From: an uncultured Phascolarctobacterium sp.
Lineage (GTDB): Bacteria > Bacillota > Negativicutes > Acidaminococcales > Acidaminococcaceae
Reading direction: 5' to 3'
DNA: 13,504 nucleotides
Assembly: GCA_937901335.1 (NCBI GenBank)
Contig: CALCHC010000082.1
Span: 1 to 13,504, forward strand
Below the pieces are notes generated by a model. It saw only the letters and a program-made list of their open reading frames with translations. It had not been told where the DNA came from and ran no database searches. The number at the start of each line of letters is the position of its first letter. The stretch's first letter is position 1. Shown piece after piece: positions 5,857 to 13,504 of the stretch. A program made the position numbers and the translations under genes.

Positions 5857-6795
5857 TTATTTTGCAGACAGTAAAATCATTTCGCACAAATCTTGGAAAC
5901 TTATTCCCACCGCCGCTGCTTCTTTCGGTACCAAACTGGTCGCAGTCATACCGGGAATAGTGTTAGCTTCCAAAACGTAACCAATATTTTCAGCATCAAG
6001 CATTACGTCAATGCGAGCAACACCACTCAAACCAAGCACTTTGTAAGTTTCAATAGCCAAGCCTTGTACGTAAGCAGTAACTTCTTCGCTCAAGGGTGCA
6101 GGAACTAAATAATCAGTAGCACCTTTAGTATATTTGGAATGGAAGTCGTAAGAACCGGAGTGCGGAGCAATCATTACGATGGGCAGAGCTTTCAGCTCTC
6201 CTTCCACTTCCATTACGCCACAAGTAAGTTCTTTACCGTTGATACATTCCTCAACCAGAACAAGGTCGCTGTATTTAAAAGTGTTTTCCAAAGCAGCAGC
6301 AACATCAGCTTCTGCTTTAACAATTTCTACACCAATACTGGAACCTTGGTCAGCAGCCTTGATTACTACAGGCACACCAAAGGTTGCAATGATTTCTTTT
6401 TCGATTTTCGCCATGTCGTTATCAAAGCGTTTATTATACATCAAGCATTTAGGAGTGCTGATATTTGCAGAAATCAAGAAGCGTTTAGTAGCAACTTTAT
6501 CCATTGCTACTGCGCTTGCCAAAACACCACTACCAGTGTAAGGCATTTTGATTGCTTCCAAAATACTTTGCAAGCGACCATCTTCACCATACATACCATG
6601 CACAGCATTGAAAACAACTTTTGCATTAATTTCACGCAGTTGTTCTACTAATTTTTCAGGAACAAGCTCTACTTCTACAGCATTATATCCTTTTTCACGC
6701 AGTGCTTCAGCAATAGCGCCACCAGTTCTACGAGAAACTTCTGCTTCAGAAGAAGGGCCACCCAAAACAACTGCTACAACATCTTGTTTATTCAT
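5857..6795 (-). CDS. ddl: D-alanine--D-alanine ligase
   Basis: A 312-residue ATP-grasp enzyme joining two D-alanines for the UDP-MurNAc-pentapeptide in the cytoplasm. The N-terminal LGGPSSEAEVS (11-21) holds the first substrate-binding Glu (17). The ATP-grasp core includes KAADQGSSIGV (146-156). The metal-binding residues are Asp263 and, in LEANTIPGM (275-283), Glu276 and Asn278. The omega loop carries Lys221-Tyr222, the Lys-Tyr pair of D-Ala-D-Ala ligases, rather than the His or Phe seen in D-lactate or D-serine ligases; this argues against intrinsic glycopeptide resistance by this route. The ATG overlaps the murC stop in an ATGA junction, indicating translational coupling. In many clusters murB sits between murC and ddl; here it does not. 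Confidence 0.97.
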   Translation of the reverse strand: MNKQDVVAVVLGGPSSEAEVSRRTGGAIAEALREKGYNAVEVELVPEKLVEQLREINAKVVFNAVHGMYGEDGRLQSILEAIKMPYTGSGVLASAVAMDKVATKRFLISANISTPKCLMYNKRFDNDMAKIEKEIIATFGVPVVIKAADQGSSIGVEIVKAEADVAAALENTFKYSDLVLVEECINGKELTCGVMEVEGELKALPIVMIAPHSGSYDFHSKYTKGATDYLVPAPLSEEVTAYVQGLAIETYKVLGLSGVARIDVMLDAENIGYVLEANTIPGMTATSLVPKEAAAVGISFQDLCEMILLSAK

Positions 6796-8174
6796 TTATT
6801 TTTACGCTCCAATTCTCTAACCAGTTCTTCCCCAACTTTAAATACATCACCTGCACCAACAGTCAAGATTAAATCTCCTGCTGTAGCTTTAGCTTCCAAA
6901 TATTCTTCTGCTTTGGAAAGCTTGGGAATGTAAGTAACTTCTTTACCCAATGCCTTGCGTACACCTTCAGCCAATGCTTCGGAAGTAATACCAGGAATAG
7001 GTAATTCACTGGCAGCATAAATATCAGTCAAAATCAGTTCGTCACAATCTGCAAAGCAGTTGCAGAACTCATTAAAGAGCAATTGAGTACGAGTGTAACG
7101 ATGAGGTTGGAACAAGCACAACAGACGCTTCGGTTGAGTTTGACGTGCTGCCTTCAAGGTTACTTCAATTTCAGTAGGATGATGAGCATAATCGTCAACT
7201 ACCCACACACCGTTCACTTTGCCTTTAGTTTCGAAGCGACGTTTCGCACCGCCAAATTTCGCCAAGGAAACCAAAATGTTTTCAACTTCAATGCCCATTT
7301 CACGAGCTGCAGCAAATGCACCAACAGAATTCAGTACATTATGACGACCGGGAACAATCAATCTAACTTCGGTAACTAATTCATCTTTATAGTACAGTTT
7401 GTAGGAGGTGCCATCTACACCGTAGCAAATATCTTTCGCCACATAGTCAGCATCTTCCAAACCGTAAGTAATAACTTCTTTATCTGTTTCTTGCGCTAAT
7501 GCTTTCACTTTCGCATTGTCAACACATAAGATTGCTTTGCCACCATCTACAAGATTACCCAAGAATTGCTTGAAAGCTTTATAAATGTTTTCTTCAGTAC
7601 CGTAATAATCGAGATGGTCATCTTCAATATTGGTAACAAGCGCCAAATAAGGATTCAGCTTCAAGAAGGAACCGTCACTTTCGTCAGCTTCAGCCACAAC
7701 AAAACGACCTTCACCATTATAGGCATTACCGTTCAAAGCACTTACTTCGCCACCTATAATAACAGTAGGTTCAATTCCACTTTCAACTGCAATGCAGGAA
7801 ATCATCGCACTAGTGGTAGTTTTACCATGAGCACCTGCTACGGCAACACCGTCACCTTCGTTGAAGATAGCTGCAAGCACATCACTACGATGCAAAACAG
7901 GAATGTTTTGTTCTTTAGCGGCAACAACTTCCGGGTTATCAGCTTTAATTGCAGTGGAAACTACTACTGCTTCAGCATCTGCATCTTTAACTTGGCAAGC
8001 ATCGTGTCCCATAAATACTAAAGCACCTTCGCCTGCCAAACGTGCGGAAACTCGTCCTGCATTCAAATCTGAACCGCTGACATTATAACCGCGTTTTATT
8101 AAAACATGGGCAATGGCGCTCATACCTGCACCGCCAATACCTATGAAATGAAAATTGCGCAATTTATTTAACAC
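6792..8174 (-). CDS. murC: UDP-N-acetylmuramate--L-alanine ligase MurC
   Basis: A 460-residue cytoplasmic Mur ligase that adds L-Ala to UDP-MurNAc, the first peptide step. The N-terminal domain begins with IGIGGAGMSA (11-20). The central domain has the P-loop GAHGKTTT (114-121), DESDGSF (164-170) and TNIEDDHLDYY (181-191). The C-terminal domain has PGRHNVLNS (275-283), GAKRRFE (309-315) and DDYAHHPTE (327-335). The GAHGKT P-loop and the YAHHPTE motif mark MurC rather than other Mur ligases. The start codon is GTG, set by AGGAGG eight bases upstream, 13 bases after the murG stop. The 3' end overlaps ddl by four bases. Confidence 0.98.
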   Translation of the reverse strand: MLNKLRNFHFIGIGGAGMSAIAHVLIKRGYNVSGSDLNAGRVSARLAGEGALVFMGHDACQVKDADAEAVVVSTAIKADNPEVVAAKEQNIPVLHRSDVLAAIFNEGDGVAVAGAHGKTTTSAMISCIAVESGIEPTVIIGGEVSALNGNAYNGEGRFVVAEADESDGSFLKLNPYLALVTNIEDDHLDYYGTEENIYKAFKQFLGNLVDGGKAILCVDNAKVKALAQETDKEVITYGLEDADYVAKDICYGVDGTSYKLYYKDELVTEVRLIVPGRHNVLNSVGAFAAAREMGIEVENILVSLAKFGGAKRRFETKGKVNGVWVVDDYAHHPTEIEVTLKAARQTQPKRLLCLFQPHRYTRTQLLFNEFCNCFADCDELILTDIYAASELPIPGITSEALAEGVRKALGKEVTYIPKLSKAEEYLEAKATAGDLILTVGAGDVFKVGEELVRELERKNK

Positions 8175-8187
8175 AGGAGATCCTCCT

Positions 8188-9291
8188 CTATTTTTTTAGC
8201 AGAGCCAACGCCTGCTTCGCAATGTCTTCTGCAGCTTGGGGTTTACCCAATTTTTTAGCAGCTTCTGCCATTGCAGTTAATTCTTCATCATGTACCAAAA
8301 GATTTTCTATTGCTTCCAAAATCTTTTCGCCAGTCATCTCTTTATCAAGAATAACCTTTGCTGCACCGGCAGCTTCTACTGCACGAGCATTAAACTCTTG
8401 GTGATTAGCAGTTGCGAAAGGATAAGGAATTAAAACGGAAGGAATACCCTTAGCAGTGATTTCTGCCAAACCGATAGCACCTGCACGGCACACAGCTAAA
8501 TCTGCCGCCGCCAAAGCTACAGGCATATTGTGCAAATAGGGTTTAATAATAATATTTTCTTTCATCCCACCACGTTTGGTAATTTCTTCCATATAAGCTT
8601 CGTAGTTAACATCACCGGTAGCGTGCAAAACTTGCACATCATTGCGACCGGAAAGTTCCAGTTCCGCTTCCAGCATTGCCTTGTTAATGCTTTTTGCACC
8701 ACGGCTACCGCCAAAAACAAGCACTGTCTTTTTCTCAGGATCTAAGCCCAGCTCTTTATAAGCATCCTCACGTTTATTATTAAGAATTTCTGTGCGAATG
8801 GGGTTACCTGTATAAACATATTCCGCACTACCGCTAAAATATTTACGTGCTTCATCATAACCGAGGAACACTTTTTTCACGAAGCGGGAAAGAATTTTAT
8901 TGGTAACACCGGGCATAGCATTTTGTTCTTGAATACAAGCAGGAACATTATGAAGAGCCGCCATAAAAGTAATAGGACCGCATACAAAACCGCCAGTGCC
9001 AATTACCAAATCAGGCTTTTCATTTTTCAAAATGCCATAAGCGTCACTCAAACCGGTAAACAATTTACCAAAACTACGTAAAGTGTCGAAGCTCAAGCTA
9101 CGTTTAAAACCTGCAACCTCAATAAATTTCAAAGGATAACCATATCTGGGAATAATATCTTTTTCTAAACCTTGCTGAGTACCAACAAAGATAATCTCCG
9201 CTTCGGGATGCAGTTTTTTAATTTCATCTGCAATGGTCAAAGCAGGATAAATATGTCCGCCAGTACCACCACCGGAAAGAATAATCTTCAA
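8188..9291 (-). CDS. murG: UDP-GlcNAc--undecaprenyl-PP-MurNAc-pentapeptide transferase MurG
   Basis: A 367-residue GT-B glycosyltransferase that transfers GlcNAc to lipid I, making lipid II on the cytoplasmic face of the membrane. The N-terminal glycine-rich loop GGGTGGHIYP is at 7-16, the second loop GTGGFVCGP at 98-106, and QEQNAMPG at 121-128. The C-terminal UDP-GlcNAc domain shows GGSRGA (194-199), CRAGAIGLAEI (268-278) and PFATANHQEFNA (291-302). The start codon is TTG: GAGGAGG lies eight bases upstream, no ATG is available nearby, and the glycine-rich loop would be damaged by a later start. It follows murD by 18 bases. ftsW, often found between murD and murG, is missing here. Confidence 0.98.
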   Translation of the reverse strand: MKIILSGGGTGGHIYPALTIADEIKKLHPEAEIIFVGTQQGLEKDIIPRYGYPLKFIEVAGFKRSLSFDTLRSFGKLFTGLSDAYGILKNEKPDLVIGTGGFVCGPITFMAALHNVPACIQEQNAMPGVTNKILSRFVKKVFLGYDEARKYFSGSAEYVYTGNPIRTEILNNKREDAYKELGLDPEKKTVLVFGGSRGAKSINKAMLEAELELSGRNDVQVLHATGDVNYEAYMEEITKRGGMKENIIIKPYLHNMPVALAAADLAVCRAGAIGLAEITAKGIPSVLIPYPFATANHQEFNARAVEAAGAAKVILDKEMTGEKILEAIENLLVHDEELTAMAEAAKKLGKPQAAEDIAKQALALLKK

Positions 9292-9309
9292 GGGGAATGC
9301 CTCCTCAAT

Positions 9310-10668
9310 TTAGCGTTTGGCAAGCTCCATTACAAGTTCTTTGAAGCGTCGCCCGCGCTCGGGGTAATTTTTAAACATATCATAAGAAGAGCACGCCGGA
9401 GCAAGTACTACTACCTGCGGCTCCACGGCTGCGGCATAAGCTTTCTCTACCGCATCTTCAAAACTGCTGGCAATTTGGATGTTTTCTACGCCACAAGCAA
9501 GAGCTGCCTCGTTGAAACGCTCTTTAGCGTTACCAAGCAAAATCAAGAGGTCAGTTTTTTCTTTGACCACTTGCATCATAGGTTCAAGCTCCGTCATTTT
9601 GTCATAGCCACCAGCTAGCAAAATTACATGTCCATTTTTAAAAGCTTGCAATGCTTTAATAGCAGAATCCGTATTAGTAGCTTTAGAATCGTTATAATAC
9701 TTAACGCCTTTAATGGTAGTAACGTATTCCAAACGATGTTCCACTGCCTTAAAATTCCGCAGCACATCTGCCATATCTTCGATGGCAACGCCTGCAAAAT
9801 AACCACAGGCAATAGCAGCCAAAATGTTTTCTTCATTATGACCGCCAAAGAGATGCACATCATCCACACCGCAAACAATTACTTCGGTATCATTCCATTT
9901 TACCACAAAATTATTATCTTGTATAAAAACACCTTGGTCTAACGGGAAAATTCTACTAAAGAAGCAAATTTGCCCCTTACTTTCCTTAGCCCAAGAACGT
10001 ACTTCTTCATCGTCATAATTTAAAACAGTCACTTGGTTAGCATTTTGTTGGGTGAAGATTCTTTTCTTCGCCCCACCATAAGCTTCCATAGTATGGTGAC
10101 GTTCCAAATGGTCGGGAGTTAAATTCAAAACAACTGCAATATCAGGTGCAAAGCTTTGTACTTTTTCCAATTGGAAGCTGGAAAGCTCTGCTGCAAGCCA
10201 AGCTTCATCATTCAAAGGTTCTACTTCTTTACTTAAAGCAAGGCCAATATTACCACCAATGGCAGAAGGCACAGGCAAACGCTTAAACATTTCACCAACG
10301 ATACTTGTGGTAGTAGTTTTGCCATTTGTTCCAGTGATGGCAGCAATGTGCCCGCCATAGTTACGATAAGCAAGCTCCACTTCGCTGATTACTTCAACAC
10401 CTTTTTCTTCTGCTAAGAGTACATTTTCGTTATCACAAGGCACTCCCGGAGAAAGCACCAAAAGCTCGGCAGAGCCGAGCAATTTAGCAAAGTCACCACA
10501 GACTAAAGCACCACCATTGGTAGCTAAAGCCTGTGCTAAACTATCTTCAATTTTACATTCACTATCATTATATAAGAACACTTGCTTTCCATGCTTTGCA
10601 AGCACTTCAGCAGCGCCACGCCCGCTAACGCCGGCGCCGTACACAATAACAGACTTTGTTTCAGTCAC
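9310..10668 (-). CDS. murD: UDP-N-acetylmuramoylalanine--D-glutamate ligase MurD
   Basis: A 452-residue Mur ligase adding D-Glu to UDP-MurNAc-L-Ala. The N-terminal UDP-binding domain has VIVYGAGVSGRGAAE (8-22) and VLSPGVP (71-77). The P-loop GTNGKTTT is at 113-120, NLTPDHLERH at 182-191, the probable carbamylated lysine in GGAKKRIF just after 198, HRLE at 311-314, and NDSKATN at 326-332. The LTPDHLERH and NDSKATN phrases are MurD-specific. The start is GTG, with AGGAGG nine bases upstream, 24 bases after the mraY stop. The length is normal and all key motifs are intact. Confidence 0.98.
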   Translation of the reverse strand: MTETKSVIVYGAGVSGRGAAEVLAKHGKQVFLYNDSECKIEDSLAQALATNGGALVCGDFAKLLGSAELLVLSPGVPCDNENVLLAEEKGVEVISEVELAYRNYGGHIAAITGTNGKTTTTSIVGEMFKRLPVPSAIGGNIGLALSKEVEPLNDEAWLAAELSSFQLEKVQSFAPDIAVVLNLTPDHLERHHTMEAYGGAKKRIFTQQNANQVTVLNYDDEEVRSWAKESKGQICFFSRIFPLDQGVFIQDNNFVVKWNDTEVIVCGVDDVHLFGGHNEENILAAIACGYFAGVAIEDMADVLRNFKAVEHRLEYVTTIKGVKYYNDSKATNTDSAIKALQAFKNGHVILLAGGYDKMTELEPMMQVVKEKTDLLILLGNAKERFNEAALACGVENIQIASSFEDAVEKAYAAAVEPQVVVLAPACSSYDMFKNYPERGRRFKELVMELAKR

Positions 10669-10692
10669 GTTAATGCGCCTCCTAAAATTAGT

Positions 10693-11664
10693 TTAGATAC
10701 CCAAATTATAAATACGGCTTATGAACAAACCAAAGGAAATCAAGGACAGCAGCACACTTGCACCAGTGAAAACTGCTACAACTTTGGTTTCACGCCAGCC
10801 ACCTAATTCAAAATGGTGGTGCAAGGGACTCATACGGAAAATACGCTTGCCACCACTAAGACGGAAGTAGGTTACTTGGATAATTACAGAAGCAGCTTCT
10901 GCCACATAAACGCCACCTAAAATTACAAGGAGCAGTTCAGTATTAGTCAAAAGCGCCAAAGCCGCAACACCACCGCCCAAAGCCAGGGACCCGGTATCGC
11001 CCATGAACACTTTCGCAGGATAACGGTTAAAGAGCAGGAAGCCTAAGCAAGCACCAGTCATAGCATAAGCAAAACCATCCAAGCCATTAGCGCCCATAGT
11101 AATAAAAGCAAAAGTTAAGGTTACAGGAATAGTAACACTTGTTGCCAAACCATCCAAACCATCAGTCAAGTTTACCGCATTGGTAGTACCAACTAAAAGT
11201 AAGAAAGCAAGTACATAGTAACCCCAACCTAAGTCAAGCATCATATCTAAGCCAGGAACCCAGACAGTAGTATTTTTAATGTAGTGCTCTGCATACCAAA
11301 CATAAGCACCTGCCAAAACAAATTGCATCAAAAACTTTTGAATGGAAGTCAAACCCAAGTTGCGTTTCATAACAACTTTAATGTAGTCATCAATAAAACC
11401 AATCACACCGTGACCTAAGAGCAGTAAAAGCGCAATCATAACTTGGGGAGTTAAATCGCCCCAAATTACCAAAGATACTACAATAGCAGTAATCATCATA
11501 ATACCGCCCATGGTAGGAGTACCACTTTTCTTTTGGTGACTTTCAGGGCCACAGCCACGAATGCTTTGACCAAATTTAATTTTATGCAAAAAAGGAATCA
11601 AGAACGGTCCCATTACTGCACACACAGCAAAGGCCGTAGCTAAAATCAGCAGATCAGAACTCAT
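10693..11664 (-). CDS. mraY: Phospho-N-acetylmuramoyl-pentapeptide transferase MraY
   Basis: A 323-residue integral membrane enzyme that moves phospho-MurNAc-pentapeptide from UDP to undecaprenyl phosphate, forming lipid I. About ten hydrophobic helices are visible. Conserved cytoplasmic loops: KKSGTPTMGG (45-54), GFIDDYIKV (89-97, containing the Asp pair), NAVNLTDGLDGLA (162-174), MGDTGSLALGG (221-231), and the C-terminal MSPLHHHFELGGW (278-290) with the triple His. An in-frame TTG at 11685 would add seven residues, but GGAGGA lies inside that stretch, seven bases before the ATG at 11664, which is therefore the start. It follows the murF stop closely. Confidence 0.97.
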   Translation of the reverse strand: MSSDLLILATAFAVCAVMGPFLIPFLHKIKFGQSIRGCGPESHQKKSGTPTMGGIMMITAIVVSLVIWGDLTPQVMIALLLLLGHGVIGFIDDYIKVVMKRNLGLTSIQKFLMQFVLAGAYVWYAEHYIKNTTVWVPGLDMMLDLGWGYYVLAFLLLVGTTNAVNLTDGLDGLATSVTIPVTLTFAFITMGANGLDGFAYAMTGACLGFLLFNRYPAKVFMGDTGSLALGGGVAALALLTNTELLLVILGGVYVAEAASVIIQVTYFRLSGGKRIFRMSPLHHHFELGGWRETKVVAVFTGASVLLSLISFGLFISRIYNLGI

Positions 11665-11687
11665 CACAGTTCCTCCAACAATCAAAT

Positions 11688-13055
11688 TTATTTAAACAAC
11701 TCCAACATTTTATCAACTTGCATGGAGTGAGAGCCTTTCAGCAAAATAATATCGCCAGCGTTGGCAATGGTGCGCAACACATTAGCAGCTTCATGTCTAT
11801 CTGCGCAATGTTGTGCGTTACCGCCCAACTTTTTCGCTTCCTCGGAGATATACGCCGCATCGTTACCGTAGGTCAAAATAAAGTCAGTACCATTTTCCAC
11901 TGCCCATCTGCCTACACGACGGTGACCATCTTCGGAGATTGCACCCAGCTCCAACATATCTGCCAAAACAGCAATGGTGCGTGCATTTTTCGCAGCCTTC
12001 TTCGCTTCTGCCAAAGTTTTCAAGGCAGCTTCCATAGAAGCAGGGCTCGCATTGTATGCATCGTTGATAAAAGTAATATCGCCAATGTAAATAATTTCTT
12101 GACGGCTACCGGTCAAACGAGCAGTTGCCAAAGCTTTAGCACTTTCTTCCAAGGTTACACCATAGCAAGCAGCACCAGCAATAGCACTAAGTGCATTATA
12201 AACATTGTGCTCACCGATAAGTTGCAGCTTAACTTGCACGGTTTTACCGGTAGCTTTTTCAGTACAGGTAAAGGTAGTACCTAAACCAGTAGTTTTAATA
12301 TCACTACCACGGTAATCACAAGCTTCGCTCAAACCAAAGAATATAACTTTCGCCTTGGTATTTTTAGCAGCGTCAACAACGTATTCATTGTCACCATTCA
12401 ACACTGCAAAACCATTAGCGGACAAAGTTTCTACAATCTCACCTTTAGCTTTGCCAATATTTTCCATACTGCCCAAAAGTTCCATATGCGTTTCGCCTAC
12501 GTTGGAAACAAGACCGCTATCAGGTTCTGCAATTTCGCAAAGTTCAGCAATTTGTCCTAAACCACGCATACCCATTTCTACAACGGCAATGTCAGTTTCA
12601 GCAGTAATGTTCAACAAAGTTTTGGGCAAACCAATTTCATTATTAAAGTTACCTTGAGTTTTTACCACATTGTACTTAGCACCCAAGCACGCTGCCAGCA
12701 AATCCTTGGTAGAAGTTTTACCGTTGGAACCGGTGATGGCAAAAACTTTCAAGTTTTCAAAACTTCTGCGATATTCGCGAGCAATTTCTTGGAACGCTTT
12801 TAATGTATTGGGAACTTTGAACACGGCAACATTTTCCGGCAAACCTTCCACGTCTTTGGAAACGAGCACACCGGTAGCACCAAGCTCTACAGCTTTAGCA
12901 CAGTAGTTATGTCCGTCAAAATTTTCACCGCTAAAAGCTACAAACAACTCCCCTGCTTGTACCGCACGAGAATCGGTAGTCAAACCGGTAAACTCAATAT
13001 TTTCGCCAGTATATTCTGCATTGGTTGCTCTAACAATCAATTGAGCATTAATCAT
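11688..13055 (-). CDS. murF: UDP-N-acetylmuramoyl-tripeptide--D-alanyl-D-alanine ligase MurF
   Basis: A 455-residue Mur ligase that attaches the D-Ala-D-Ala made by Ddl to the tripeptide, completing the UDP-MurNAc-pentapeptide. The N-terminal domain has TTDSR (26-30) and GELFVAFSGENFDGH. The P-loop GSNGKTST is at 109-116, GNFNNEIGLP at 135-144, NVGETHMELLGSMENI at 185-200, GEHNVYNAL at 281-289, and NDAYNASP at 331-338. NNEIG and NDAYNASP are characteristic of MurF. The ATG overlaps the murE stop by one base (TAATG), with GGAGTGG upstream inside murE, so translation is coupled. Confidence 0.98.
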   Translation of the reverse strand: MINAQLIVRATNAEYTGENIEFTGLTTDSRAVQAGELFVAFSGENFDGHNYCAKAVELGATGVLVSKDVEGLPENVAVFKVPNTLKAFQEIAREYRRSFENLKVFAITGSNGKTSTKDLLAACLGAKYNVVKTQGNFNNEIGLPKTLLNITAETDIAVVEMGMRGLGQIAELCEIAEPDSGLVSNVGETHMELLGSMENIGKAKGEIVETLSANGFAVLNGDNEYVVDAAKNTKAKVIFFGLSEACDYRGSDIKTTGLGTTFTCTEKATGKTVQVKLQLIGEHNVYNALSAIAGAACYGVTLEESAKALATARLTGSRQEIIYIGDITFINDAYNASPASMEAALKTLAEAKKAAKNARTIAVLADMLELGAISEDGHRRVGRWAVENGTDFILTYGNDAAYISEEAKKLGGNAQHCADRHEAANVLRTIANAGDIILLKGSHSMQVDKMLELFK

Positions 13056-13504
13056 TATTTACCACTCCAATATTCCAAAACCACTTCTCTATCATCAAAA
13101 TGAATGGTTCTGTCTTTCAAAATTTGGTAGTTTTCGTGTCCTTTACCTGCAATCATCACTACGTCGTCAGCTTCTGCATTGGCAAGAACATATTCAATAG
13201 CTTCGCGTCTGTCGCTGATGCGGAACACTTCTTTGCCAGCAGGAACTTCTTGCAGTGCAGTAAAGATTTCGTCGATGATTGCTTCTGGATCTTCAGTACG
13301 AGGATTGTCAGAAGTGACAACAACCTTATCCGCCAATTCCAAAGCAATACCGCCCATGATGGGGCGTTTTTTATTGTCACGATCACCACCACAACCAAAG
13401 ACTGCCCACAATTTACCTTTAGTAATACTACGAGCGGTTTTCAAAACATTATCCAAACCGTCCGGAGTGTGAGCGTAGTCTACGATTACAGTGTACGGTT
13501 GACC
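13055..13504 (-). CDS. murE: UDP-MurNAc-L-Ala-D-Glu ligase MurE (C-terminal part)
   Basis: The last 149 codons of murE; the 5' part lies outside the window. The frame runs through the edge, reading VDYAHTPDGLDNVLKTAR near the start of the fragment, the standard Mur-ligase C-terminal domain motif, so the TTG at 13456 is internal and not a start. SDNPRTEDP carries the DNPR motif associated with meso-diaminopimelate-adding MurE; lysine-adding enzymes differ here. GKGHENYQ near the end is also conserved. The product would therefore be UDP-MurNAc-L-Ala-D-Glu-meso-DAP, as expected for a diderm Firmicute. It is the first visible gene of the tightly packed murE-ftsQ unit and its stop overlaps the murF start. 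Confidence 0.96.
   Translation of the reverse strand, partial: GQPYTVIVDYAHTPDGLDNVLKTARSITKGKLWAVFGCGGDRDNKKRPIMGGIALELADKVVVTSDNPRTEDPEAIIDEIFTALQEVPAGKEVFRISDRREAIEYVLANAEADDVVMIAGKGHENYQILKDRTIHFDDREVVLEYWSGK

Noticed and set aside
7566..8021. Plus-strand 151-codon open frame opposite murC
   Set aside because: Antisense to conserved MurC motifs, with no recognisable family and no ribosome binding site.
13055..13456. murE fragment read as a complete 133-residue protein from TTG 13456
   Set aside because: The frame continues to the window edge with conserved MurE residues (VDYAHTPDG), so it is the C-terminal part of a longer gene.

Overview
The window looks like a chromosomal piece of a low-to-moderate GC Bacillota (Firmicutes) genome. 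A diderm member of the Negativicutes (Acidaminococcus/Phascolarctobacterium/Veillonella-like) is my best inference, but not a proven one. The pointers are strong AGGAGG-type ribosome binding sites, a MurE fragment with the DNPR motif of meso-diaminopimelate-adding enzymes, a secreted FlgT-like protein next to the cluster, and a sigma-H-like promoter in front of ftsZ.

Right-hand 11 kb (about 2400-13504, nearly all minus strand): a compact division and cell wall (dcw) cluster. In transcription order, from right to left: murE (5' part outside the window), murF, mraY, murD, murG, murC, ddl, ftsQ, an intrinsic terminator, an AT-rich gap with a promoter candidate, ftsZ, nrdR, a hairpin, and a SpoU/TrmH-type RNA methyltransferase. 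From murE to ftsQ the genes overlap or lie at most 24 bases apart, so they probably form one transcription unit. It makes the UDP-MurNAc-pentapeptide (MurC, D, E, F and Ddl), links it to lipid (MraY), adds GlcNAc (MurG), and supplies the divisome protein FtsQ/DivIB. ftsZ and nrdR appear to be a separate unit. murB, ftsW and ftsA, often found inside such clusters, are absent from their usual slots.

Middle junction (about 2340-2414): a strong bidirectional terminator separates the dcw side from a convergent small XRE-type regulator gene on the plus strand.

Left-hand 2 kb (1-2035): more AT-rich, accessory in character. The regulator is divergent from a two-gene unit encoding two exported proteins, one FlgT-like and one unrecognised and cut by the window edge. 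The 199-base intergenic region holds three copies of TACAACTT at 31- and 33-base steps and an 11-base palindrome, which look like a regulatory array. This regulator plus exported-pair locus is the least explained part of the window. No RNA genes, insertion sequences, CRISPR arrays or prophage genes were seen.
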